Assembly (NCBI GenBank): GCA_028768525.1
Contig: CP054837.1
Span: forward strand, 4,584,001 to 4,648,000
Source of the DNA: Desulfobacter sp.
GTDB taxonomy: Bacteria > Desulfobacterota > Desulfobacteria > Desulfobacterales > Desulfobacteraceae
Reading direction: 5' to 3'
DNA length: 64,000 nucleotides
The translations under genes and the position numbers were made by a program. Below the pieces are notes generated by a model. That model was not told the DNA's origin. It saw only the letters and a program-made list of their open reading frames with translations, and ran no database searches. Below are positions 1 to 8,586 of the stretch, in pieces; positions within the stretch are counted from its first letter, which is position 1; each line of letters begins with the position of its first letter.

Positions 1-2092
1 GAAGAAAAGGGATAAAATCCGGATCATGGGCCATCTCACCGCATACGGAAACATCAATCCCATGTTTCCGGCCGGCCTTTGCAATGGCGGCAATGCCACG
101 GCAGACAGCGGGGTGGCATGGGATATAATGTTCGGCTACCAGTTCATTGCTCCGGTCCGCCCCCAGCATGTACTGAACAAAATCATTGGTGCCGATGGCA
201 AAAAAGTCGGCAATCTGGGCAAATTCATCAATGATGGGCAGAACCGAGGGCAGTTCGATCATCATGCCCACGGCCACGTCCGGTTCATGGGCAATTCCCT
301 CGCTGTCCAGATCTGCCGCACATTCCGCCACGATCTGCCGTGCCTCGGTGAATTCATCAATGGATGAGATCAATGGGAACATGAGCCTGGCCCCGGTGCT
401 GCCGTACGCCGCCCGCAGGATGGCGCGGATCTGGGTCTGGAAAATTTCCTTGTACCTGAGGGTGAACCGGATGGATCTCAGGCCAAGAAGGGGATTGGCT
501 TCATTGGCAAACCCCGCATGGCTCAGGGATTTTTCACCGCCGGCGTCCAGGGTGCGGATGGTGGTGACCCGGTCCTCTCCCACCTGCTGAAAGAGCCGCT
601 TATAGATGATGTACTGCTCATCCTCCGAGGGGAAACTGGTGCGGATGAGAAAGGGAAATTCGGTCCTGTACAGCCCGACCCCCTCGGCCTTGAGCTCCTT
701 GGCCAGCCGGATTTCGCTGAGCAGGTTGATATTGGCCAGCAAGCGTATCCGTTCCTTGTCCCGGGTATGGGTGGTTTCAGCCATGTCCCCGGGCCGGGTC
801 TCGGCTTCGGTGCTGGCCTGGAACAGGGCAAGGGTCTCTTCATCGGGGTTGATGAAAATATTGCCCTGGCCCGTATCCAGCAGCAGCATGGTCTCGCCGG
901 GCAGGTCCAGGAGCACGGGATCATCGGCAATGATCAAAGGTATATTCAGGGAACGGGCCAGAATGGCCACGTGGGAGGTCATCCCGCCCCCCACCAGGAC
1001 AATGCCCCGGATGCCGTCGGCGGAAAGCTTTAGAATATCCGAGGGGTAAATGTCCCGGACCACGGCAATATTGCCCTTGCTTGAGAATTTGGGGGAATCT
1101 TTGAGGTTGGAGAGCAGCCGGATGCCCAGATCCTCCACATCCACCGCCTTTTCCCTCAGATAGGCATGGGGGCTCTGGGAGAAAATATCAATATATTTCC
1201 CCGCCATGGTCTGGATGGCTTCCACCGGCGGGAGGCCCTTTTCTACCATGGCGGTCATCCTGCCGGTGAAGTTTTTATCCTTGAGCATCATAAAATGGGC
1301 CGTGAAAATCAGGGAGGCGCTTTCAGGCAGGCTGGCGGCAAAATTATCCTGGAGGGCCTTGAGGTCGTCAATGGTTTTATTCAGCGCCTTTTTGAAATCC
1401 GCTGCCGAGTATTCGGCGCCTGAACTGTCCGGCTCAAAGAGCAATGCTTTTTTGTTCAGCCGGGAGGGGCGGATGCTGCCGTAGGCCGATCCTGTGCCGT
1501 TGGATTTTCCCTTGATAAATGAAGGGATGCCCTGGGGCGTTCCCATCACCGGTTGGATTTCCCGATCCTGGGAGAGGGCCATGAGCAGCCGGGCATTTTC
1601 AATGGCCCCGGCCAACTGGGTCACGGCGGTTTTCAGGGCCCGTTCGTCAAAGAGGGTGAAATGGTCCATTTTCCTGTGTTGGACCGCCAGCACCCCTATT
1701 TTGGCCACGCCCCTGCGGATGGGGACGCATAAAAATGAACTGAACGGCTCTTCTCCGGCGTTGTCAAAGAATTTGAATCCCGGGGTGATGGGGGCGTTGC
1801 CCACCCTCAGGATTCTGTCCTGGGAAAAGCACTGGCCTATGAGGCCTTCTCCGGATTTCATCCTGATCCGGTTAACGGCCTGGGGATTCAGCCCCCGGGT
1901 GGCTCTGAGAACCAGATCCCCTGAAAGGGCGTCATAAAGATAAATGGAACAGACGTTGGCTTTCAGGTGTTTGGCAACAAGGGCGACGGTTTTGTCCAGA
2001 AAGGTTTCGATGTCGGAGTCCCCCGTTACAATGGAGGTCAGCTCGCCGATGTCGCAAAGCAGGTTTAAATGGTCCGGTTCTCTTATGTTCAT
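1..2092 (-). CDS. ptsP: PEP-protein phosphotransferase PtsP (enzyme I Ntr), C-terminus cut by window edge
   Basis: About 697 residues are visible; the 3' end lies outside the window. The start ATG is at 2092-2090. Residues 1 to about 165 form a GAF domain. They are followed by the enzyme I fold with the phosphohistidine loop GGGMTSHVAI (His374, coordinates 971-973), the PEP-binding barrel, and the second PEP-utiliser signature (AIGTNDFVQYMLGADR) close to the window edge. The GAF plus enzyme I order distinguishes PtsP of the nitrogen PTS from the sugar enzyme I. The enzyme takes phosphate from PEP and passes it to an HPr/NPr-type protein, a regulatory rather than transport function. No NPr or EIIA-Ntr gene is visible next to it. 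The call rests on domain order and intact motifs. Confidence 0.93.
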   Translation of the reverse strand, partial: MNIREPDHLNLLCDIGELTSIVTGDSDIETFLDKTVALVAKHLKANVCSIYLYDALSGDLVLRATRGLNPQAVNRIRMKSGEGLIGQCFSQDRILRVGNAPITPGFKFFDNAGEEPFSSFLCVPIRRGVAKIGVLAVQHRKMDHFTLFDERALKTAVTQLAGAIENARLLMALSQDREIQPVMGTPQGIPSFIKGKSNGTGSAYGSIRPSRLNKKALLFEPDSSGAEYSAADFKKALNKTIDDLKALQDNFAASLPESASLIFTAHFMMLKDKNFTGRMTAMVEKGLPPVEAIQTMAGKYIDIFSQSPHAYLREKAVDVEDLGIRLLSNLKDSPKFSSKGNIAVVRDIYPSDILKLSADGIRGIVLVGGGMTSHVAILARSLNIPLIIADDPVLLDLPGETMLLLDTGQGNIFINPDEETLALFQASTEAETRPGDMAETTHTRDKERIRLLANINLLSEIRLAKELKAEGVGLYRTEFPFLIRTSFPSEDEQYIIYKRLFQQVGEDRVTTIRTLDAGGEKSLSHAGFANEANPLLGLRSIRFTLRYKEIFQTQIRAILRAAYGSTGARLMFPLISSIDEFTEARQIVAECAADLDSEGIAHEPDVAVGMMIELPSVLPIIDEFAQIADFFAIGTNDFVQYMLGADRSNELVAEHYIPCHPAVCRGIAAIAKAGRKHGIDVSVCGEMAHDPDFIPFL

Positions 2093-2168
2093 TTTATTTC
2101 TTTCTGATGATTGACCTCTATTAAGGGGCTATTGAAAGCCCGGAAAAATTCCAGAGAATTTGTAAGGA

Positions 2169-2196
2169 ATATTAAGTCGGATTGGAGAAGGGTCAA
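2169..2196 (-). promoter_or_regulatory. Candidate sigma-70 promoter of ptsP
   Basis: On the minus strand TTGACC (2196-2191) is followed by a 16-nt spacer and TAATAT (2174-2169), about 77 bases upstream of the ptsP start. A small hairpin (GGGCT/AGCCC) lies in the intervening leader. This is sequence resemblance only. Confidence 0.45.
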
Positions 2197-2213
2197 GGCT
2201 GGAAAATAAAAAA

Positions 2214-2240
2214 GGGCTGCCGGACCGGATCCGGCAGCCC
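2214..2240 (-). terminator. Rho-independent terminator after the acyl-CoA dehydrogenase gene
   Basis: A perfect inverted repeat (GGGCTGCCGGA ... TCCGGCAGCCC, 5-nt loop) is followed on the minus strand by a T-rich tract (TTTTTTATTTT). It sits about 46 bases past the dehydrogenase stop and just before the ptsP promoter, so it separates the two transcripts. Confidence 0.85.
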
Positions 2241-2285
2241 CAAAAAAGGAAAGCTGATTTACTTTTTTACAACCGGTTCTGCGGC

Positions 2286-4103
2286 TTAGCTGGGGAACAT
2301 ATTGTCTTCAATGTCAACGGCCACGGAACTGGTATTCATCAATGCGGCAAACCGGCCCATGGTCACGGGCAATACGGTTTCCACATAAAAATCTAAGGAT
2401 TTAATGATGCCCTGGTAAAAGGGTTTGTCTTTCTTTTTGGCCTTTCCGGAAAGTTTCTCACAGGCGACCACAGCACGCCACAGCAGCATCCAGGCCATGG
2501 TGGTGTCGCCGGTGGCATCCTGGAAGGGATGGGCATTGGCAAAGGCGGCCAGGACTTTGGGGCTCATGGCGGTCTGGCCCATGTGAACGGCCACTTCGGC
2601 CAGTTTGTTCATTGCTTCTTCCACCTTGGCGGCCTGTTTTTCCAGCTCGGGGACGGCCTTGGCCCTGGCAACGGTTTTCTGCATTTCACCGAAAAGATCC
2701 ATGATGGGCTTGCCCTTGTTCATGCCAAGCTTTCTGCCCAGAAGGTCCATGGCCTGGATGCCGTTGGTGCCTTCGTAGATCATGGTGATCCGGCAGTCGC
2801 GCAGGAGCTGGGCCATGGGATACTCTTCGATAAAGCCGTAGCCGCCGTATACCTGCATGCCCTGGGAGCAGACGTCAAAGGCCCGGTCGGTGACATAGCC
2901 CTTGGCAATGGGGGTGAGCACTTCTACAAAGCCCTGGTATTTGGCTTTTTCTTCGTCTGTGGGGGCATGCTTGGCCATGTCCGAGCAGTAGTGGACAAAG
3001 TAGAGCAGCGTCCGCATGGCTTCCACATTGGATTTCATCATGAGCAGCTGGCGCCGGACGTCCGGGTGGCGGAATATGGCCACGGACTGGGCGTCTGGGT
3101 TCATGATTTCCATGAGATCCCGGCCCTGGATCCGGTTCTTGGCATAGTCAAGGGCGTACATATAGGAGGTGGTGGCACAGGCAAAACCCTGGAAGCCCAC
3201 CAGCAGCCGGGCCGCATTCATCATCAGGAACATGGCCTTCATGCCCTTGTTTTCTTCTCCCAGCAGGGTGCCCACGCAGCCGCCCTTGGATCCCAGGGAG
3301 AGGGAGCAGGTGCTGTTGCCGTGGATGCCCATCTTGTGCTCGATGCCGGTGCAGATCACGTCGTTGAATTCGCCCAGGGAGCCATCGCTGTTTACCCGGA
3401 ATTTGGGTACCAGGAACAGAGAGATGCCCTTGGTGCCGGCGGGTGCCCCTTCAATACGTGCCAGGACGGGGTGGATGATGTTTTCGGCCAGGTCGTGCTC
3501 GCCGCCGGAGATAAATATTTTTTCACCTACAATATTATAGGTGCCGTCACCGTTGGGAATGGCCTTGGTGGTCAGGGCCCCCACATCGGAGCCTGCGCCG
3601 GGCTCGGTGAGGAGCATGGTGCCGCACCATTTGCCGGTGTACATATTTTTCAGAAACAGGTTTTTCTGTTCTTCGGTGCCGAAGTGCTCCACCAGGTGGC
3701 CGGCGCCCTGGGTGAGGCCGGGGTACATCATAAAGGGGTAGTTGGCGCCGTTGAAATATTCGGCCGCAGCAGAGGCCACGGTTCTGGGCATGCCCTGGCC
3801 GCCCCATTCGGGATCTTCGGTGGGTGCCAGCCATTCCCCCTCGTTGAACAGATCAAAGAGGCGCTTGAAGGATTCCGGTGTGGTGACCTGGCCGTCTTTT
3901 AAGGTGCAGCCCTGTTCATCACCTTCCTTGGATGCGGGCAGCAGTTCCTTGACCGCAAAATTTCTGGCCTCGGAGATGACCATGTCAATGGTCTTTTTGT
4001 TGAAATCTGCAAACTCCTCATTCAGGTCTGCCAGGGTTTCAGCCTGGAGTACCTCGTGAAGAACAAATTCAATGTCCCGACGATCGGAAATAACCTGTGC
4101 CAT
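2286..4103 (-). CDS. Acyl-CoA dehydrogenase, large 600-residue class
   Basis: The 605-aa flavoprotein oxidises an acyl-CoA to the enoyl-CoA and passes electrons to electron-transfer flavoprotein. Visible are the FAD/substrate loop LTEPGAGSD (165-173), an N-terminal extension, and the late motif MIYEGTNGIQ (441-450), whose Glu444 is the probable catalytic base in this subclass. The length, well above the 380 aa of ordinary acyl-CoA dehydrogenases, fits the FadE/DmdC-like group with an extra C-terminal domain. The physiological substrate cannot be read from sequence. The gene is monocistronic, has a good ribosome-binding site (GGAGG) and a terminator, and its upstream region carries two FadR-like operators, which supports a role in fatty-acid or related acyl-CoA degradation. 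Confidence 0.92.
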   Translation of the reverse strand: MAQVISDRRDIEFVLHEVLQAETLADLNEEFADFNKKTIDMVISEARNFAVKELLPASKEGDEQGCTLKDGQVTTPESFKRLFDLFNEGEWLAPTEDPEWGGQGMPRTVASAAAEYFNGANYPFMMYPGLTQGAGHLVEHFGTEEQKNLFLKNMYTGKWCGTMLLTEPGAGSDVGALTTKAIPNGDGTYNIVGEKIFISGGEHDLAENIIHPVLARIEGAPAGTKGISLFLVPKFRVNSDGSLGEFNDVICTGIEHKMGIHGNSTCSLSLGSKGGCVGTLLGEENKGMKAMFLMMNAARLLVGFQGFACATTSYMYALDYAKNRIQGRDLMEIMNPDAQSVAIFRHPDVRRQLLMMKSNVEAMRTLLYFVHYCSDMAKHAPTDEEKAKYQGFVEVLTPIAKGYVTDRAFDVCSQGMQVYGGYGFIEEYPMAQLLRDCRITMIYEGTNGIQAMDLLGRKLGMNKGKPIMDLFGEMQKTVARAKAVPELEKQAAKVEEAMNKLAEVAVHMGQTAMSPKVLAAFANAHPFQDATGDTTMAWMLLWRAVVACEKLSGKAKKKDKPFYQGIIKSLDFYVETVLPVTMGRFAALMNTSSVAVDIEDNMFPS

Positions 4104-4128
4104 GTTTCCTCCTGGTGATTTAACTTAA

Positions 4129-4146
4129 TGAATTTATACTCATTCA
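4129..4146. promoter_or_regulatory. FadR (TetR-family)-like operator, proximal
   Basis: TGAATTTATACTCATTCA matches 16 of 18 positions of the TGAATGAMTANTCATTCA consensus known for the TetR-family FadR of Bacillus. It lies 26 bases upstream of the acyl-CoA dehydrogenase start and overlaps a possible -10 (TATAAA on the minus strand), so bound repressor would block transcription. The regulator itself is not in the window. Confidence 0.6.
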
Positions 4147-4254
4147 AGAATTAAGTGATTATTAAGTGTTCCTTTATCTAAAATCGGATCAATTTATTTT
4201 AAATTTAAATGAGTTATTCTTTAATGCCTCTCTTGTGTTTTTTGTGCCATTTAT

Positions 4255-4272
4255 AATGAATAGTCATTCATT
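4255..4272. promoter_or_regulatory. FadR-like operator, distal
   Basis: AATGAAT-agtc-ATTCATT is a perfect 7-bp inverted repeat. Read with its flank, it matches 16 of 18 positions of the same FadR-type consensus as the site at 4129. It is about 150 bases upstream of the acyl-CoA dehydrogenase and 67 bases upstream of the divergent TudS-like gene, so it could act on either gene. Confidence 0.55.
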
Positions 4273-4338
4273 ACACTAAATTATCATCTAGTCAATGATT
4301 TTTTTACAAACATATGGTTTGCTGGTATAACGGTGTTT

Positions 4339-4815
4339 ATGGAAAAAATATTGATTTCAGCATGCCTGCTGGGGGAACCGGTCCGGTACGACGGGGTGTC
4401 CAAGCCCGTGGCGCATCCCATGATTCATGAATGGCAGAGACAGGGACGGCTGGTGCCCTTCTGTCCTGAAACGGCAGGGGGGCTGCCCATACCAAGGCCG
4501 CCTGCGGAAATATGCGGGGGCGGCGGAACTGATGTCCTGGCCGATGCCGCCAGGGTCGTCACCCGCGGGGCCGATGTCACCGCCCCTTTTCTTATGGGGG
4601 CCAGGGCCGCCCTGGCCCTGGCCGGGGAGAAAGGAATTTGTTTTGCCCTGCTAAAGGAACGGAGCCCTTCCTGCGGAAGTAACCGTATATATGATGGTCA
4701 TTTTACCGGCACCCTGATTCCCGGTATGGGGGTGACAACGGCGTTGTTACGGCGTCATGGGATATCTGTTTTTAGTGAAAATGAGATCGATGATCTGGCA
4801 AAGCGCATAAAATGA
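4339..4815 (+). CDS. DUF523 / TudS-type thiouracil desulfidase family protein
   Basis: This 158-aa cysteine protein carries the family landmarks SACLLG (Cys9), a YDG turn, CPE followed by GLPIPRPPAE, and SPSCG near residue 112. In characterised TudS enzymes three such cysteines hold a [4Fe-4S] cluster that removes sulfur from thiouracil; whether this member does so is inference. I chose the ATG at 4339 rather than the in-frame GTG at 4333 because family members begin MEKILISACLLG. No clear Shine-Dalgarno is visible. It is divergent from the acyl-CoA dehydrogenase. A second, more distant DUF523-like protein lies at 37420-37926. Confidence 0.82.
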   Translation: MEKILISACLLGEPVRYDGVSKPVAHPMIHEWQRQGRLVPFCPETAGGLPIPRPPAEICGGGGTDVLADAARVVTRGADVTAPFLMGARAALALAGEKGICFALLKERSPSCGSNRIYDGHFTGTLIPGMGVTTALLRRHGISVFSENEIDDLAKRIK

Positions 4816-4846
4816 TAATTTTATGCGTAAATATATGCATAAAATT
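4805..4846. repeat. Cluster of three inverted GCATAAAA half-sites
   Basis: GCATAAAAT (4805-4813), its inverse ATTTTATGC (4818-4826) and a further GCATAAAATT (4837-4846) give two overlapping perfect inverted repeats with 4-nt and 10-nt spacers. The cluster covers the end of the TudS-like gene. It could be an A+T-rich terminator or a protein-binding site; there is no following T-tract. Confidence 0.5.
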
Positions 4847-4881
4847 CGGATAATTAGCTTGAAACCGGCCCGAGGTATTAC

Positions 4882-4894
4882 TTGACCGGGTCAA
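4882..4894 (+). promoter_or_regulatory. TTGACC-G-GGTCAA palindrome upstream of the peptide ABC operon
   Basis: This is a perfect 6-bp inverted repeat with one central base, 108 bases before the binding-protein gene. Its left arm resembles a -35 element, but no convincing -10 follows at standard spacing. Putative operator/promoter only. Confidence 0.3.
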
Positions 4895-5001
4895 CTTTTT
4901 TTGTTAGGTGATTATGTTGGAATGTAAAGTAGTACAATTATTGCCGGCCGGGCAGGACCGTCCGCCGGTGAAAAACTTAAATTTTAATTTGGAGGATTAG
5001 G

Positions 5002-6552
5002 ATGAAAAAAATTGTTTATCTGATGCTATGCCTTTTTATGGCCCTATCTTTCACTGTCTGCGCCGGTGCAAAGACATTGAAAGTCGGCCTGGATGCTGAC
5101 CCGGTTTCCCTGGATCCCCAGGTTCAGCTTTCCGGCGGTATGCTTCAGCTTTCCCACTGGGTGTTTGATCCCCTGGTACGCTGGACCCAGGAACTGACCT
5201 TTGAACCCCGTCTGGCCACCAAATGGGAGCGCCTGGACGACCTGACCATGCGGTTCTACCTGAGAAAAGGCGTCAAGTTTCATTCCGGCAACCCCTTTAC
5301 TGCCAAGGATGTAAAATGGTCCTTTGACCGCATGAGAAAATCCGCCGACTTTAAAGGCCTTCTGGAACCCTTTGACGGCTGCTACGTCGTCGATGACTAC
5401 ACTGTTGACGTTAAAACCAAGAAGCCCTATGCCCTCCTGCTGAACATGTCCACCTATTTCTTTGCCATGGACTCCAAGTTCTACACCGGCACCGATGCCA
5501 ACGGTCAGCCCAAGGACATGATCCTCAAGGTCGGTGAATCCTTTGCCCTGAACAACGCTTCCGGCACCGGCCCCTTCATCGTGACCAAGAGAGAGCACAA
5601 TGTGGTTCTTGAAATGAAAAGAAATGCCAACTACTGGGACAAAAACTGCCCGGGCAACGTTGACAACTTCATCCTCACCCCCATCAAGGAAAACGCCACC
5701 CGCGTGGCAGCCCTGCTTTCCGGCGATGTTGATTTCATCTCTCCGGTTCCCCCCCAGGATTTCAAACGGATCCATAAAGACGACAAGGTAAAACTGGTCA
5801 CCATCTCCGGCGGCCGTATCATCACCTTCCAGATGAACCAGAACCGTAACGAGGCCCTCAAAGACGTCCGCGTCCGCCAGGCCATTGTCCACGCCGTCAA
5901 CAATACCGGTATCGTTAAAAAGATCATGAAGGGCACCGCCACTGTCGCCGCCCAGCAGGGTCCCAGAGGTTACGCCGGCTATAAAGCCGAACTCAAACCC
6001 AGATACGACCTGGACAAAGCCAAGGCTCTGATGAAGGAAGCCGGCTATGCCAACGGTTTTGAAGTCACCATGATGGCCCCCAACAACCGTTACGTCAACG
6101 ATGCCAAGATCGCCGAAGCCACTGCTCAGATGCTGGGTAAAATCGGTATCAAGGTAAATCTGAAAACCATGCCCAAGGCCCAGTACTGGAACGAATTCGA
6201 CGCCAGAGCCGCCGACATCATGATGATCGGCTGGCATTCAGACACCGAAGACTCCGGCAACTTCTCCGAGTTCCTGATGATGTGCGAAAACAAGGAAACC
6301 GGTTACGGCCAGTACAACTCCGGCTACTGCAATCCCAGAGTGGATGAACTGACCCTTGCCGCCCAGTCTGAAACCGACCTGGACAAACGGGCAAAAATGC
6401 TCCAGGAAATTGAGCAGATCCTCTATGATGATGCTGCCTTCATCCCCTTCCACTGGCAGAACCATTCCTATGGCGCCAAAAAGAACATCCGGGTTAAACC
6501 GATCATCAATGCCATGAACTTCCCCTACTTCGGAGACCTGGTCATCGAATAG
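5002..6552 (+). CDS. Peptide/oligopeptide ABC transporter, periplasmic binding protein (SBP family 5)
   Basis: The 516-aa protein starts with a Sec signal peptide (lysines, then a hydrophobic stretch ending CAGA before residue 24). The mature part has the family 5 layout: LKVGLDADPVSLDPQ near the N-terminus, then the FHSGNPFTAKDVKWSFDRM motif. It captures di- or oligopeptides or a related solute and delivers them to the permeases encoded next. A GGAGG ribosome-binding site precedes the ATG. Codon choice is strongly biased to C-ending codons, suggesting high expression, and a strong hairpin follows the gene. The substrate is not deducible; nickel- and heme-binding relatives share the fold. Confidence 0.9.
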   Translation: MKKIVYLMLCLFMALSFTVCAGAKTLKVGLDADPVSLDPQVQLSGGMLQLSHWVFDPLVRWTQELTFEPRLATKWERLDDLTMRFYLRKGVKFHSGNPFTAKDVKWSFDRMRKSADFKGLLEPFDGCYVVDDYTVDVKTKKPYALLLNMSTYFFAMDSKFYTGTDANGQPKDMILKVGESFALNNASGTGPFIVTKREHNVVLEMKRNANYWDKNCPGNVDNFILTPIKENATRVAALLSGDVDFISPVPPQDFKRIHKDDKVKLVTISGGRIITFQMNQNRNEALKDVRVRQAIVHAVNNTGIVKKIMKGTATVAAQQGPRGYAGYKAELKPRYDLDKAKALMKEAGYANGFEVTMMAPNNRYVNDAKIAEATAQMLGKIGIKVNLKTMPKAQYWNEFDARAADIMMIGWHSDTEDSGNFSEFLMMCENKETGYGQYNSGYCNPRVDELTLAAQSETDLDKRAKMLQEIEQILYDDAAFIPFHWQNHSYGAKKNIRVKPIINAMNFPYFGDLVIE

Positions 6553-6614
6553 CTGAGGATACATTGATCCCAGGATCAATTGTCTGACGATTCACTGTTC
6601 GACAACAACCACAC

Positions 6615-6648
6615 ATCGTCCTTCCGGGAGCTTTCCCGGGAGGACGAT
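6615..6648 (+). other. Intercistronic hairpin behind the binding-protein gene
   Basis: A 15-bp stem with a single G-T wobble (ATCGTCCTTCCGGGA / TCCCGGGAGGACGAT) closes a 4-nt loop. No T-tract follows, so it is more likely to protect the 3' end of the binding-protein mRNA than to terminate fully. That would give excess binding protein over permease, as known for other binding-protein operons. Confidence 0.65.
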
Positions 6649-6672
6649 GCCTAAAAAGAAAAGTTAAAACAC

Positions 6673-7659
6673 ATGTTTGCATTCATAGTACGAAGAGTCA
6701 TCCAGGCGGCGGTGGTCATGATGGTCATCAGCCTGGTGGGATTTTCAATCAAGGACCAGATCGGGGATCCGGTCCGGGACCTGGTGGGCGAGCGGGTAAC
6801 CCCGGCCGAAAGGGCCGAGATCGCAGAGCAGATGGGTCTTAACGATCCTTTTTTTACCCAGTATTTCCGGTTTGTGAAAAATGCCGTGACCAAGGGGGAC
6901 CTGGGCCGTTCCTTCCTCTATAACAAACCCAACCTGGAGGTGATCCTCCACCATGCCCCGGCCACCATTGAACTGGTATTCGGCACGGCACTGATCATTA
7001 TTTTCATTTCCCTGCCCCTGGGGGTCTACTGCGCCCTGCGGCCACGAACGCTGTTATCCCGGTTTACCATGAGTTTTTCCACCCTCGGGGTCTCGATGCC
7101 GGTCTATCTGACGGCCATCCTGCTGATTTTCCTTTTTGCCATCCAGTGGCAGGTGCTGCCCTCCTACGGAAGGGGCGAAACCATAGATATTTTCGGCCTG
7201 GGGTGGTGGAACTCCGGTATGCTCACCATTGACGGACTTAAACATCTCATCCTGCCCTGTGTCTCTCTTTCCACTTTAATGCTGCCCCTGTTCATCCGCC
7301 TGATCCGTTCTGAAATGATGGAGGTTCTGGAAACCGAATACATTAAATATGCCTGGGCCAAAGGGCTGGCGCCTTCACGGGTCTGGATGGTCCATGCCTT
7401 TAAGAACACCCTGCTGCCGGTGATCACGGTATTCGGGGTTCAGATCGGGATCATGTTTGCCTTTACCCTGCTCACGGAGCTGGTATTCCAGTGGCCGGGC
7501 ATGGGATTCATGTTTCTGGAGGCTGTGCACCGGGCGGATATTTCGCTTCTCATCGCCTATCTGGTGGTGGTGGCCTGTCTGTTCGTATTTGTTAATACGG
7601 TAGTGGATGTCCTCTACGGCTTTATTAATCCCACCGTCAGAATTACAGGGACAAAATGA
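6673..7659 (+). CDS. dppB: Peptide ABC transporter permease, DppB type
   Basis: The 328-aa inner-membrane protein has the DppB/OppB architecture: one N-terminal transmembrane helix (RRVIQAAVVMMVISLVGFSI), a periplasmic segment ending in the GDLGRSF motif, then five more helices. The cytoplasmic EAA loop (EYIKYAWAKGLAPSRVWMVHAFKNTLLP) docks the ATPases. It forms the channel together with the next gene. Its stop overlaps the dppC start by 4 bases, which indicates translational coupling. It is separated from the binding-protein gene by a hairpin-containing spacer of 120 bases. Confidence 0.93.
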   Translation: MFAFIVRRVIQAAVVMMVISLVGFSIKDQIGDPVRDLVGERVTPAERAEIAEQMGLNDPFFTQYFRFVKNAVTKGDLGRSFLYNKPNLEVILHHAPATIELVFGTALIIIFISLPLGVYCALRPRTLLSRFTMSFSTLGVSMPVYLTAILLIFLFAIQWQVLPSYGRGETIDIFGLGWWNSGMLTIDGLKHLILPCVSLSTLMLPLFIRLIRSEMMEVLETEYIKYAWAKGLAPSRVWMVHAFKNTLLPVITVFGVQIGIMFAFTLLTELVFQWPGMGFMFLEAVHRADISLLIAYLVVVACLFVFVNTVVDVLYGFINPTVRITGTK

Positions 7660-8576
7660 AAACTAAACTTGAAAAATTTAAAGAATCTTATTTTCTATAC
7701 AGCTTTAAGCGGGACAAGGTGGCGATTTTCTCCTTTATTGTCCTGACCATATTTTTGATTCTGGCATTAACGGCACCCTGGATTTCTCCCATGAATCCCT
7801 ACGATGCCGCCAACATAGATATCATGAATTCGGAGATCCCCCCGGTGTGGATGGACGACGGCACCAGTGAATTTATTCTGGGCACGGACAACCAGGGCCG
7901 CGACATGCTCTCCACCATGCTCTACGGCCTTAGAACCTCAATCATCATCGGCCTGGGCGCCGTGGCCCTCCAGGGCATCATCGGCGTTGTTGTGGGACTG
8001 CTGGCCGGATACATGGGGGGGAAGACCGATGCCATTCTCATGCGTCTGGCCGATATCCAGTTCTCTTTTCCCTATCTTATGGTGGCCATTTTCATGTCCG
8101 CCATCTTCCAGGTGGTTTTCGGACTGGGCAGTTTTGAGCGGCTGGCCGTTCCCCTGTTGACTCTTATCATCGGGCTGTCCAACTGGCCCATGTTCGCCCG
8201 GACCATCCGGGCCTCTGTCATTGGCGAAAAGAACAAGGAGTATGTGGAAGCGGCAAGGGTGATCGGCCTGCCCAAGTGGACCATCATGTTCCGCCACATC
8301 CTACCCAACTCGCTGACCTCTGTGATGGTCATTTCCACCATCCAGGTGGCCAACGCCGTCATGAGCGAGGCGGCCCTCTCCTTTCTGGGGCTGGGTATGC
8401 CTGTGACCAAACCCTCCCTTGGTTCCCTGATCCGGGCCGGCCAGGAATTTTTCTTTTCAGGTTCCTGGTGGATCACCATCTTCCCCGGTATCTGGCTGGT
8501 GGTCTTTGTCCTGGTCATCAATCTGCTGGGCGACTGGCTCAGGGACGTTCTCAACCCCAAACTCTACAAAGGATAG
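7656..8576 (+). CDS. dppC: Peptide ABC transporter permease, DppC type
   Basis: The 306-aa partner permease has the N-terminal OppC helix, the GTDNQGRDMLSTMLYGLRTS motif before the main membrane domain, and the EAA loop EYVEAARVIGLPKWTIMFRHILPN. Five or six hydrophobic helices are visible. It starts inside the dppB stop codon (ATGA overlap). It has the usual length and no defects. Confidence 0.93.
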   Translation: MKTKLEKFKESYFLYSFKRDKVAIFSFIVLTIFLILALTAPWISPMNPYDAANIDIMNSEIPPVWMDDGTSEFILGTDNQGRDMLSTMLYGLRTSIIIGLGAVALQGIIGVVVGLLAGYMGGKTDAILMRLADIQFSFPYLMVAIFMSAIFQVVFGLGSFERLAVPLLTLIIGLSNWPMFARTIRASVIGEKNKEYVEAARVIGLPKWTIMFRHILPNSLTSVMVISTIQVANAVMSEAALSFLGLGMPVTKPSLGSLIRAGQEFFFSGSWWITIFPGIWLVVFVLVINLLGDWLRDVLNPKLYKG

Positions 8577-8586
8577 GGAGGATTTC

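Noticed and set aside
2529..3902. 457-codon plus-strand frame
   Set aside because: Antisense to the acyl-CoA dehydrogenase; low-complexity Gly/Val/His composition.
5002..5080. Lipoprotein signal on the peptide-binding protein
   Set aside because: The Cys in the signal region is not in a lipobox context; a Sec type I site after CAGA fits better.
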